Of a DNA stretch of 64,000 bases, positions 23,201 through 36,459 are shown in pieces. Each line of letters begins with the position of its first letter. Position 1 is the first letter of the stretch. The notes under the pieces are model-generated. The model saw only the letters and a list, made by a program, of their open reading frames with translations. It searched no databases and was not told the origin of the DNA. The translations under genes were made by a program, and so were the position numbers. The stretch lies in NCBI GenBank assembly GCA_947044405.1, contig CAMRHE010000054.1, forward strand, positions 3,534,001 to 3,598,000. Direction: 5' to 3'. Origin of the DNA: Leptodactylus fallax (lineage: Eukaryota; Chordata; Amphibia; Anura; Leptodactylidae).

Positions 23201-26157
23201 CTGTATAAAATGAGGTATACACTGGTTGCCAAAGAGTATGAACAGAATATGCTAGATAAGTACATAATAACCAATTGTATAAACTATAAAATAAAGACAG
23301 TACATACAGCGGCTTGCCTTGCCGGCAGCCGCATAACCTTGCGCTCCAGCATTGCCTACCAGTGCACATGCACGCGCGCACGCACACACACACACACCCA
23401 CCACCACTATCCACCTACAATTTTACTCTATTATAGCCACAAATATATAGAGTTCATCTTTACAGACACATGATTAATATGTATATTATATGGACCTTTA
23501 CATTCACTACCTTGTCTATGTTTTTAAGTATCTTAATGCCTATAAACTGTGACATTTCTGCTGCCTTGACCTTGTGGGCGGGGTTACCTCCCATTTGTGT
23601 GTTTTTGCGTTACATCTCATTACAAAGGTAGCAATCTACATATTTATATGTTTTTCCTGAAACGTGTTGTGTGTTCTACCATGACTAAAGATTCCTTGAT
23701 GGGACCAGCACTGACTTTTTTTTCCTCAAGTTTCATCTCCTATTTTGATGGTTTTGTAACACTTTGATGTTATCCAAGTGAATTCCACAAAAAAAAAAAA
23801 AAAAATATTGGATCATCTTCGGCCTGCACGAAGGCCATAGAGCAGTCGCAGTCATTCAGAGCAGATGGATGGGGATATAAAGTATTCAGTGCAAAAAAAC
23901 CCCATGGCGCTAAACTTAGATTTGTGAGTGGTGAAAGAAGCAGGACCATGCATACTGGCATGGTTACACTGCTTTTCCTTTACCAATACAGCTCTGAGCA
24001 GGTCAAAACTCCTGTTACATTCCCTATATAATCACTCAAAGTCTTCCATCTTTGTTTATAAGTGGCTAAGCTGGTGACCATTCCAGTCAGTCGATGGAAT
24101 CAGACCTAGGTGTGTGTTAGTACCAAATATACAGCATGCATGTTTAAATCCAGCAATCTAAGAGTTTATGCACAGGGCCACTGTGCAACCACTAATGCGT
24201 GTGCACACACAGGAGTACAAGAAGGGAAAAAAACAAAAAAACAAAAAAAAACCCAAACAAACAAACCACAAACACATACGTAAAAGAGTTTTTCCATGTA
24301 AAAAAAAAAAAAAAAAAATCTTACCAGATGCTCTTTTCTTGATAAGTTTAAGGTAGTTTAAGATGGTGCAACGAGTGTCTACATCAACCTCCATATTTTC
24401 AAGATAGGAATTGAGAATTGGGAGTAAACCTGGAAATACACCATCCTGTAAAGTGTAAAAGTAGAGACTTAATCTACTTTTCAAACAGGCATATAGATAA
24501 TTTGGTTATTGTTTATGAGACATTACCTTTCCATTGATGATTGTATCAATGCTCATCAGAGTGTACTCTTCAGTTTCAGCTTCTGTACCATTAACTGCAG
24601 GACCACAGCCATCAACAGCAGGATTACCAGCTATTTGCAAGAAGAAAAAAAAAAAAAAAAAAAAAAAAAAAAACACACATTCAATAATGCTACAAATCAT
24701 GTGCACAAATCTTTATGGTTGCTTTTGCCTCTGACAGTTTGCTTGATTACAATAGTGTGAATTCTGTATTGTTTGTCGATTCACAGGTTTGGCTCAATAT
24801 AATATTGAAAATAAAATGAAACCTAAAAATATAGAAAGTTAAAATGACTAATGATACCAACAACATTTGTAAGAAGCCTTTCTCCCGCAAAAGATTTAAA
24901 GCACAGGGAGAGTTGTGGGGCAGGAAAGTCAGTGAGTGACTTCTCCCAGATTTGGAAAATTAAGTTGCTGTTTGCCTCCACCTTTCAGTTAAATTGGATG
25001 GCCTTGCCGTACTTTCCTAAGGAGAGGACTCTTTGTTGGAGATATACCATCAGTAACTCATTTGACCAATAACCAATTTGACTGTAGCTGCAAATTGTAG
25101 GATGTACCTTTACTAATATCCTTTTTGAAGTAAAACATTCCTTCACGAACAGCATCTCTTTTTTGAGCCACTTTCATATTTTCATCCACCTGTGGAAAAA
25201 TATACTTAGTAAAACAGTTGAACTGTATGCTGTTTGACTGATGTGATAAGCCCAGGATAAAAAGTAAATAAGCTGTTCAGATGAAACTGAAATTTCTACA
25301 GAACGCAAATTCATAGAAAAACGTATTGAATTTAAGGTTGGGGTCAAACAGGACAGACACTGAAGAAATTCCACAGCTTATATATCTGAATGATACATTA
25401 AGACCACTAACAATTGGACTTTTTGGTTGCGGCACACCTACAGGTTTTTCTGTGCACTCCTGCCTATTGCATTACAAAAGTTAAAAGCAATAGGTAAAAT
25501 TGTAGCAATAAGTGATATGCTGCGAGTCCTGGCTCACTTTGCGCTGCTGGTTGTAGTCGCAGCATGTGGAGAAGATTTGTATAACTCATCCACCATGCTG
25601 CTACTGTAGATTGCAGCAGGTTATCAGCCTGCGAGCTTGCGCTAAGCAGCTGTGATTACTTTCTGCAGGTCTAAAATATGGAAACCCCTTTATGGCTAAG
25701 GCACCAAGTTGCAGAAACGCAGCATTTTTGTTGCAGATTTTACTGTAGTTTTTTGAGCCGAAGTCAGGAGTGGCTTGAAAAGGAATGGAATATACAGTAT
25801 AAACAAAGCACTTAGAAGTTTCTCTTCTGTTAAATCCACTCCTGCCTTTGGCTCAAGAAACCACAGCAAAATCTGCAAAAAAAACAAAAAACACGCTGCG
25901 TTTATGTAACGTGGGGCCTTGGCCTAAAGGGGTTCCCAACATTTTACAAATATCAGTCCAATATACACAAAATAAGTTAGATTTTATTCACAGAATTTAC
26001 TCTCCACCAAGAGGTCTGACATATTACTTACCTTTGACAAAGGAATTAGAAAATCCAACTTGTATGAAAGAATTACTCTGGTCAGTAATACCACAAACAC
26101 TACATATGCAGAGTTCTCAAAATCTGTTAACTGAACCTAAAAAAAAAAAAAAAAAAT

Positions 26158-26236
<79 letters not shown>

Positions 26237-29200
26237 TTTTTAAATACAAAAACCTCCCAAAACAAGTAGATAGTTGTATTTATATCACACACACAAAATT
26301 CAACAGCCATATCACAGTACAAAGATTTCAGGATACAGAATTAAATATGAGCAGATACTATAAGCAGTTAACTTACAGAGCAAAAACTAACCTCCATAGG
26401 ACGAAACTCTACTCTCCAACCTATATCAGAGTTAGGTGGAGGTGGCTTAAACCTCATAGTCTGCCAATTTGTCGACTGAATATTCTGTGGACAGAAGAAA
26501 GGTAGTGTTAGAAAGCTGGTTTACACTACATGAGTATCAGATGCGAGAGATTGTCCATGCATGCACAGATTTACTAGCCTGTACACTATGCAGGGAGACT
26601 GACTATAATGCTTGAAGTCATCTATGATGCTAGGTGTCCCTGCCTCTCCTATACATACTGTACCATAGCGATTATGAAGTTGAGAGTCAGGTACTCCTTA
26701 CAGATAACTAATGTTAAGAGTCTGTCTTGTGGCATAGTGTAGTCAGACTGACTAATACAAGTTATTAAAAACTAAGCTGGAATGTAGTTCTACCAGATCA
26801 ACTGGTCTGGTACAGTGTCATGTTTTACCTTCCTATACTAGCTAACCTACCTCAAAATGGTCAGATTCATTGGCATCATCCAGATGTATTTTCTCTTCAA
26901 ACAATGTCAAAGGATCTCTGATAAAAAGATGTGCGATGTGTTGAGCCAAGAGATGGTCGATTCCTGTTTCACAAAAAAAAAAAAAAAAGAAGAAGAAAAG
27001 AACAGCAGGACAGAGTCAGGGATCATAAAAAATAGCCACACTGGCTTTGATTTTAATAGGAGATCAAAGGATTAGAATATTGGGAGTTTTAAAGGAATTT
27101 GCTAATATATCACAAATTTTATTACCAAATTTACTAAAACATGCACTTTATCTTTAAATGAAAAATGGCAGGATTGCAAGTGTTAATTGTCTTTTATGAA
27201 GTGGAAAATCTTACCCTCTCTTGTTAGCTGGCTATAGATTTCTTTATCTATAGTCAAATCAATGTCATTGTATTTTTCCCCACATGTAGACAGATAACTG
27301 TCTATAGAGTCATATCGAGATTTACTGATTCGATATTTGTCATTCCTTAGAGGCTACAGAAAACAGAACAAATAAATCAATTTTACTTCAGTTACATTAG
27401 GCACATGAATAAGAATCAGAATTCAAAGACTACAAGGGCAAAAAAGATTAAAACCACAATAGTGAATGTACCTCCAGGCTTCTTTCTTCTTTAGTGCGAT
27501 CATCTACAGAGGCAGATATAACTCCCCACCGACAGTCTATGTCCGACACATAGCCTCTGTAAAATGGTGCAGCAGCACTTAACGCCATCTACAAAGTGAA
27601 AAAACCCATTATGTTTCAAAAAAGCAAATGTGTACTTTTATCTAAAGTACTTTACAAAAAAAAAAAAAAAAAAAAAGTCACCCATTGAAAGGAATTACCA
27701 AATTGTTTAGGTCACTAGAAAAAGACCAATGAAATCCCCCTTTTTCTACCACTGTGAGCACGGCTGCCGCTAGATAAATCCCATAGTCCATCTTCATACA
27801 GGCTAGGTACACCGTTTTTCCCCCCCTATAGCAGTTTATTAGATCAGGATGGTTCTTTGCACGATTATGTAGCACTAATAGAGCGAATATGTGCAACATA
27901 TGAATCATTACTGTTAGGAAGCTCACAGACCAAGGTGCACCTGGGAAATGTAGTTTCCTAGTAAGGACCAGGGGCGTAACTAGCCAAGACTGTGCCCCAA
28001 AGCAAACTTTTGACCTCAGCTCCCCCCTTCTTCCCTCCAGGGGGCCCCAGCGATGTGATGAGATGATGTGCGCAGGTAAATAGGGCCCGTTTACCTGCGA
28101 TACTTACGCCACTGGTAAGGACCATCCACTCAAATCATTAGGTTTGCAATCGTCAATGGGGTGCAGAGCGGGCACACAGGAATTAGGTGAAATCAGTGTT
28201 ACAAGTTGGGAAAAGCTCTAGGCAGTGTAAGGCGCCTTGCAGACGACTGTGGGAGAGATCCGTGTGCTATCAGTGTTTTTCACAGATAGCACACTGACCC
28301 ATTAATTTTTATGGGCACATGTCCATGTTTTTCACTGATCAGTGTGCGAGCCATGAGTCCGCACTGCATAATATAGAACAGGTCCTATTCTGTTCAGTTT
28401 CTGCAGAATGGACTCGCCCATAGAAGCCTATGGGAAACTAAAAACCTAGGATGGCACACTGATGTACTCAGTGTGTCAGTGTGCTGTCCGTTTTCGCAGA
28501 CAAGCTAGGGATATCATTAGATGTCTCCTGTGTTTTTTTTTTTTTGTTTTTTTTTATGGTGGATCCACAAACTAGGATCACACACTGATGGCACACTCAG
28601 TTTTTGCAGACCTACTTCACTGATGCTGAAGAAACACTGCCCGCAAAAACTGAAGACTAATTACTAGGTTGCTGACCGCAAAATACACACGGTCGTCTGC
28701 AATTAGCCATAGACCTGTGGGCTGTCATACAAAGATAAGATCCCATTCTGAACTAAAAACATTCACAAGAAAGCTTTCCTGATCCAATGAAAGCTTGGGT
28801 CTAAATATACAGTTTAAAATTTTAATGTATATAGTTAGATTCCTTTGCTATTTTGACACTTAAAATTCACTAATAGAGATATATCAATGTGTTTTTCAAA
28901 CAGATAAGCCCCTTTTGAGTTAAAAAAAAAAAAAAAAAATCCACGTCTGTGCCAATTTCATATGGGTTTAATTTTTCCGGAGTTCACTGTGTGGTAAAAA
29001 TGACATGTTACCTGTATTCTGTGGGTCAGTACGATCATGGTGATACCAAATTTATATAGCATTTGTAATGTTTCGATACCTTTTAACCACTTCCGTACAG
29101 AGCCAATTTATGGTGTAGGACCAGACACATTTTTGAGTATTTTGTACATGCGGTTTTGGGGGCTATAACATTTTTATCATTTGGGTTATTCAACTAATTT

Positions 29201-32200
29201 CTGCGTGTTTTTTCGATGACACATAGGGCTTTTTCTTTATGTTTTTTTTTTTTTTTTTTTATTATTATATAAATATAAATTTCTCTTAACTTTTTTTTTT
29301 TTTTTACATTGTGTCCCCATAAGGTCATAATAGACCTTTGGGGACATCTGATCACAGTTTTTTTTAATGGGGGAAAGCCGATTTCCCCTGAAACTGGGGC
29401 TGGTACATTTAGCCAAGTTGCAGGAGAAATACAGCCTCCTGCCTGTTACTATAGAGTTGATCTGGGTCCTGTAGGACCCAGCAGCTCTAACAGGCTCTGT
29501 TCCCGGTGGATCACGTGACCACCAGGTCCAAGGGGAGCCGCATAATGACAGCGCTGTATACACAGCGATCGGGAAGGCAGGGAAGTTAGTAAACCTTCCC
29601 TGCCTTCTCTCTGGGAGCTTCGGCTGAAGTTACAGCTGGCTTCCTGTTACAGCAGCTGCACGATTCCGTGCAACTGCTTGGATGTACCGATCCGTCCTTG
29701 TAGAACAAGGAAGCCACTATCCGGACGTAAAAACCCAATGGGCGGTCCGGAAGCGGTTAATAACTGGGATAGGTAAGGTAAGACACAGGCCCATCGAGAC
29801 AAACATTAGTACATAAAAAAATAACTAAGAAATAGATAATATATAATACGGGACCAGCTGCACCAGTCCAATCAGGAGAAACGAGGCGCTCATACTCAGG
29901 ACACCAGAGGTGGATAAACTGTAATCTACTTCACCCAGTTAGTCTGAAATTTATCCCATCTGCCATTCCTGCTAGCATACATCCATTCAAATAGGCAATT
30001 AGTGGTCACTATCGATATCAGTTCAGACAAGGATGGGCAAGTGTCGGTCTTCCACTTGCGGGGTATTAATCTCGCGGCTCCGAGGACCTGACATAACAGT
30101 CCTGTTACTGTACGGAACCAAGTGAATGCCAAGCAACAGCAAGGCTAACCCAGGGGAGGAAACAAGATCAGAACAAAAAAGTCAATTAAATCAGCGAAAA
30201 GACTGAGGACCAAAAGGGGCGTATAGTCAGGCAAATCCAAAAAATATGAAACAGAGAGCCCACTTTGCCGCAACCTCTCCAGCAGTAAGGTGTGCAGTTA
30301 GGATAGAATTTTGCCAGGCGGAGCGGGGGTAATACCAGCGCAAGAGAAGTTTGCTAAACGGTTCCTAGTGAGATGCACACACAGTGGAGCATTTCGCCCA
30401 TTAAATTGCCTCACGCCACTGATGTACATCAAACTGGCAACCAACATAGTCTTCCCACTGCAGGATTGACTTAGTCTTCTGGAAGGTACCATCCAGAGTC
30501 AAGGCCTTATAAAGCATTTTAGTCTTGACAACAGATTGGGGAGAGGACAGAGCTAAAAGATCGACTGCCAGCTGTGGCAAGAGAATCTGCTGCTGTGAGG
30601 GATGCTTATTCAGGTAAGAGACCAGTCTATTATATGTAAATGTCTCAGAAGCAGGAAGCCCCCCCCCCCCCAAGCATTACAAATGGTGCCAGGTCCTTGT
30701 CTAGATAGAAATAAATCAGAAACGGACCGGACTCCACACCTGTTCCATACGTCCAGAGATAAATGGGGTATTTTATGTGAGTACAGACAGAGGCATATTG
30801 AAAGACACCCTAGGTATAGAACTTTCATTAACAGCACATAGCGAATCCCAAGCTTCCATAGTGGCAGCAACTGCAGGGGTTGACGGCATGCCACCCGAAC
30901 CCCTTAAAGAAAGCAAACGCCTGTGCTAAATGGGATTCCATAATAGGCCACAGCTTATCATGGCTAGTGGTGAACCAATATCTAAGTTGTCCCAAAACAA
31001 TAGCGGTGTGGTAGCCATAAAAATTGGGAACTCCCATCCCTCCGTGATACCTATCCTTTGTCAGTATAGAAAAAGCAACTCTTGGCTTACGTTTACCTCA
31101 AAAAAGCTAGACATTTGTTTATGGAAGTCATTAAAGACATGGTGAGAAATATGGACTACTAGCGTACATAAGTAAAAGAATTTTTGGAAGGATCAGCATT
31201 TTATATAGTACTATTTGACCCATCCAGCTATTCTCAAACCTAGCCAGAGCAGTGAGGTCTTGCTTTATAGAGGACAATAGCTCGGGAAATTTGCCTTCAC
31301 CAACGACCTAGGGTTAGCTGTAAGTTTAATGCCTAAATATGGTATAGAGTGGGGACACCATTGAAAGGGGGAGGTGTTTTTAATGTGTTGGAAAAGCGTT
31401 CCCAAAATATTCATCCCCAATAATTGGGACTTAACCTCGTTGACTATATGACACGTCCCCAAAGTCAGCTATAAGTCGTGATATGGAGGCAAGAGTGGCA
31501 CTCGTATAGGTAAGAGAGAGGATCACATCGTCTGCAAATAAATTAGTTTTATGGTCGCTAGACCCCAATTGTATGCCAGGAATATCCCTGCTTGACCTGA
31601 TAGCTTCCGCCAAGGGTTCCATTACGGACGAAAAAATTAAAGGGGATGGGGGCACCCCTGCCTAGTGTCGCTCGTGATGGAGAAGGGCCGGGAGAGCACC
31701 CCATTTGCCAAAATCCAAGTGGATGGCGTGGAGTACAAAGCAGAAATGGCAGTGAAGATAGGACTGGAAAAACCAAATTTATGTAAAACCTCGGAAAGAT
31801 AGCCCCAATGTACCCTGTCAAACGCCTTCTCCACATTCAGAGAAAGGAGCAGAGAAGGATACCATTGATGACTGGCCGGAAAGAATGTATAATCATGCTC
31901 AGAAGTGTGAAGGCATCGCCATACATCATAAACTTCCTCCCTATGCAGCCAGGGCCTCAGTTGCAGAGGCGGGTTTCTGCCACTATATGTTGAGTCGCAC
32001 GATGCACCATGGACTACATTAAAGTCCCCACAAATGAGTAGCTGCCCCTGGGCACATTTCTTAACCTTTCTCATTACTGAATTTAAAAAGGAGATTTGGG
32101 AGGAGTTGGGGCAGAAAAGGTTCAAAATAGTGAGCGTGCAGTTGTCAATTTTGCAAACCAGAGCAATGTAACGACCTTTGGGATCGATAAGGGAATGCAT

Positions 32201-35200
32201 CAACTGAAGTGACACCGTGTTCTTGACCGCTATAAGGACACCCGCAACCTTCTTTTGAGCATTGGTTCAGTAAACTTGGGGAAACAATTTGTGAGACAGT
32301 CTCAGAGGTTGAGGGTCGCAGAAATGCGTTTCCTGTACACAAAGAATGTCCACGGTAGATCTGAGAGCCTCCCTCTAGAGAAGTGACCGTTTATAAGGGC
32401 TATTAAGGCCCTTTACATTAAAGGACATAACACTGAATGCCATAAGAAGGAGTAAAAGAAGAAGAGCAGTTTACAATCACAGCAAATTACGACAGAAAAA
32501 TCATCCTGAGCCAAGGCAGTCCAAACAGGCCTATAGGGAGGAAAGGGGTTAGCGGTCAATCCTATGAATCTAAACAAACAAATACAGAACGTAGAAACCA
32601 GAAGAGTATTACGTGACTGGGCAGTAAGTAAAACTGCGCAAACTTAGGGGAAGTCTGCAAGAAAAAAAGAAAAACAAAAGCCAGGTGGCTTGCATCGGAT
32701 AGTAGCAGGGAGTAGCTAGTCGCCCAAGGAGGTGCAATTCTGGAGGAAGTTGAGGTGGTCTTCATCTTCCCATCAGGAGCAGGAGGTGGGAGGTTCCACT
32801 GCTGGAGAAGGGCTTTCCCAGTATCGTAAAAACTGAAGGCGTGGGTAACACCATTTTTGGTGACAATAACCTTGGTCGGGAATCCCCACTTGTAGAGAAT
32901 GTTGTGTTGCCGCAGAACTGCTGTAATCGGAGCAAGCTTTCTTCCTAGCCATTATGGTAGCCTGGGAGAGATCTGTAAATAGATGAATTTTTGCAAACGT
33001 CCCAGGAAGAGCCGGTCCTTTACAGGAGGCCTGCATAAGGCAGTCCTTAATGTGGAAGAAGTGTATACGAGCTATAGTATCTCTAGGGATGTGTTCTGGG
33101 AGGCCCTTTGATTTCGGAAGGCGGTGAGCTCTATCTATCATCAAGTCCGCGTCTGAGCAGTGATTAAAGTAGCTTTAATCAACTGCTGTAGGTAAGGAAC
33201 CAATTCTTTAGCAGAGACTGATTCCGGTATTCCACGGAACTTGACGTTATTACGTCTATGTCGGTCTTCCATATCTGCTAATTTAAGTTTGACTTCCGCC
33301 AGCTCCTCCTCAAGATCATTATGTGCACCTACAATAGAATTATGCGCTGAAGCAAAATCCCCCATTTTTTGTTCAACATGGTTGATCCTATCGCCAAGCG
33401 AGTCAACAATGGAGGTTACATTAGTGACATCTTTAATGAATAGATTTATGTAGGGCCCACATTACATCTTTCAGGAAGGACTCAAGCGGTTTGGGCACTG
33501 GCAGGGATCGCCTGAAGCACATCAGAATCCATAAGCTGAGGCTCCTCAGACTGCGTCCAAGATCTAGATTCAAAACAGAAATTAGTGTCCCATTTTACTC
33601 TTTGCTTAGCAGGACTGAGTTGGGGTTGCTGGGTTGTGTGATGGTGTTGCAAAAGCACATGATGAGGCATGTGTGCTGCTTTTAGCCGTCATGGGCTCTG
33701 GGGGAGGGTGGAAATTCCTCTTCTGTGAGGGTGAGGCACACGAGCCAGCGTGAGCCTGTCCCGCCTGCATAGTAAAGCTGTCCCCAGAGGATTGAGATGC
33801 CGAGGGGGAAAGAGTGTGACGAGGAGAGGGCATACTATACACTGCTTGGCAATCTGCCAGTACCTCCGAATTCGCTCCTGTCAGCAGCGCCACATGACCC
33901 GCGTCTGCGCCATCTTGAGTAGGAGCAGGCGCCGAGAAGTCTGTAGGTCGCTTTGGCGCCCCTTTTCCCCATCTGGACAGGTCTGTGTAATGCCACCTAC
34001 TCACTGAACGGGTCCTCCGCTGCTAACTCTGCGGAGAGTGATGCTGCGGCCTGCTGAAGCGATGTCTGCCGCGGAGCTCAGCTAAGCTGCATCCATCTCC
34101 TCTGCGGTTCAAGCCACCCCCCAATTCGTTTGATCACATTTTATACTTTTTTTTTTTTTTATGAGACAAAGTTTTGGGGGGGTTGGGTAGGAGATATAAA
34201 AAAAAAAAAAAAAAAAAAATCCATTTGGATATTTAGATCCCCCCCCCCCCCACTATGCAGTTCACCATCTGGGATAAATATTTAAACTTTTTTTTTTTTT
34301 TTTAATTAAAGAGTTTTATTACAGTTTTACAGTGGCAGAACAAGTGTCGGGGGGTAGGAGGAGAAAGTATCTATTATTGAGCATAATGGTAGGAGCAGGG
34401 ATCAGCTGAGAGTGACATGACACTCGGAGTAGGGAACAGAGGGGTTCAAATAAGTACAGAGGGAGGCAGGTGAGGAAGAGGGCAAGGGGTTATAAAAGGA
34501 AAGTTGGTTTGTGGCGGAATAATAGAAGGTATTCCACAGGAGCTAGACTTTTTTTTGCGGGGGGACATGTAGCATCATTCCTCTGGCAGTGGTGCACCTC
34601 CATGAAAGGTCTGGTGTGGTAGGAAAAATTTCATGAAGGACAGACAGTACTCTATGACATACTCTCTGGTACAGTTAGTCTCCTGTGCTTTACATGATTG
34701 AGAATTTATGGCAAACCTGGAAAGCATAGAGCCACTCGTCTGGTGGAAAGGAATTGCCAGTTTCCCCTCTTGCAACCTGTAGTAAATGAGGGAAGTGGTT
34801 CGTTCTTGTCGTCCAGGAGGAGTGAGATAGGTCAGAGTGGCATGGCGGTAGATGTACAGAGATGCCCGAATGGGAGCAAGGGCCTATGTAGATTTTGCAT
34901 TTTCTTTAGAGAGGTATACAAATTGTGTAACTGGATGTACTGCCAGGTTTCTGGATTCTGGAGTGACCAGGGCAGAGTAAGGAAGGAGAGGTAGAGGCCA
35001 GGACTTGAGAACTTAAAGGAAGGGGGATCGTAGGGCTGAGGGGGAAGTCTGAGTTGCCAGAGATAGGAGTCAGCGGTCAATCGTATGTGAAAAGTCGTGA
35101 GACGATGTGGTATGTACAGCATGCACTTAGGACTTATCGAGCAATGCAAGAAGGAGAAGATAGAGCTTTGTCCGTCCAATGGAGTCTATGGAGCCATGGT

Positions 35201-36408
35201 AGGGACTTAAGAGGAAGAGGGCACATAGATCTCTCTAAGGTAACCCAGAGTTTGAGTGTTGAATGATGCCAATCTACGATGTCCATAGTGACTGCAGCCA
35301 GGTAGTAGTGGGTACAATCTGGAACCACTAGTCCTCTTTGTTTGGGTTAGGTCATAATGTGTCTAGCTATCCTAAAGGGTTTTGAAGCTCAAATAAATTA
35401 GGAGAGAATTTTTTGGATGGAGGAGAGAAATTCCCTAGGCAGAGCAATAGGTACCGTCTGAAAAAGGTATAGGAATCTGGGAAGGACGTTCATTTCTATA
35501 GGAGGTTGATGCGACCCAGCCATGAGAGTCCTTTAGAACCCCAGCAGTGCAGGTCCGACAGAAGGGTGCGCATGATGGGGAGGAAGTTTAGAACGTAGGT
35601 GTCGGAGAGGGTGCTAGGGAGGTCAACCCCTAGGTATTTGATGGCCTTCTGTGAAATATTTTAATAGTTCGGGCATTTTTGAGCATGGGGATTCCTAAAG
35701 GGTTTTTGTTTATTTATTCTTATATATGATCAAGGGAAGGGGAGGGGATTTAAACTTGTGGGTTTTGTATTTTGTTTTTTTAAATACTTAAAAAAAAAAA
35801 AAAAAAAAAAAAAAATTCTTACTTTTATGCATGTATGAAGCTTGAATCCCGGGGAATGTGGGATTCATCACTCATACTATTCCCTGCAATACTAATGTAT
35901 TGCAGTGAATAGTAAAATCCATTCACTTCTATTACATGCTTCCTATGGCAATAAGCCTTGGAGCCTTCAATAGGTCCCTGGCTGTCACGGCAACCGATCG
36001 GCACCCTCCGATGACGTTCTGGATGGCAGTGATCGGTAAAAGATGGTGGTGCCTGTGGCATCTGCGCACTTGCTGTGATCAGGCCAAGTGACCGATAAAT
36101 GTAATGTGTCATGGCCTGTACAGCGGAAGTGGCGTTTAAGTTTTAAAAAAAAAAAAACCACCTGATCCATGGTGATCCCAGGGGTGTAGCATTATCAGAT
36201 GCTACCGGGTGCTGGAAGCTTAGGGGACCCCCCACAGCTCCTTTTGCCAGTTAAAAATATACCACTATTCTAAATGGCACAAAGTACTTTGCATTGGGGC
36301 CCAAGGAGCTTTAAGTTGCACCTCTGGTTGTTAAAAGAAATAAGTGCATAGTGACTTATCCCTCAATGTGATATATATATATAAAAATAAATAAATAAAT
36401 ACACACAC

Positions 36409-36459
<51 letters not shown>

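Larger units (their letters stand above)
20912..23757. mobile_element. Long palindromic (foldback) element, interrupted by two insertions
   Basis: With the hAT MITE and Tc1 insertions removed, about 0.9 kb remains, with arms of roughly 290 bp. The left arm (20912-21098, 21417-21438, 23069-23145) pairs with 23440-23757. Examples are GGTCCTATCAAGGAATA versus TTCCTTGATGGGACC, GGTAGAACACCACGTTTC versus GAAACGTGTTGTGTGTTCTACC, and CATAGACAAAAGGTAA versus the CTACCTTGTCTATG segment. There is no coding sequence. It lies within GCLC intron 15. Confidence 0.78.
29760..34122 (-). mobile_element. L1-clade LINE, sense to GCLC, internally deleted (copy 2)
   Basis: Read on the minus strand: a 5' end near GGGGGGTGGCTTGAACCGC (34122), a GC-rich leader, ORF1 (33365-32773), an ORF2 remnant and a 3' part that fades near 29760-29830 with no clear poly-A tail. 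In ORF2 the endonuclease jumps directly to the late reverse-transcriptase motif EKAFDRVHW, so several hundred codons are missing. No target duplication found. In GCLC intron 7. Confidence 0.85.

Noticed and set aside
23118..23473. ORFs on both strands of 23118-23473
   Set aside because: They lie in the loop and arms of the palindromic element and contain CA/CG simple repeats; overlapping frames on both strands reflect the inverted repeat.
24158..24484. Single-exon minus-strand ORFs that extend past GCLC exons (e.g. [10 protein letters not shown] before exon 15)
   Set aside because: The extensions read through splice sites into introns; homology covers only the exon portions.
25848..26243. 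131-codon plus-strand ORF ending in IYIYIY and poly-F
   Set aside because: Produced by the (TA)n and T-run microsatellite and antisense of exon 12.
33606..34004. 132-codon minus-strand ORF rich in Ser/Pro/Ala as a possible host gene
   Set aside because: It falls between the L1 copy 2 5' end and ORF1, so it is L1 leader or ORF1 N-terminal sequence rather than an independent gene.
34290..35747. Treating 29760-35747 as one L1
   Set aside because: The 34290-35747 fragment has its own 10-bp target duplication and holds ORF2 3' sequence upstream of the 5' end of copy 2, so it is a separate insertion.
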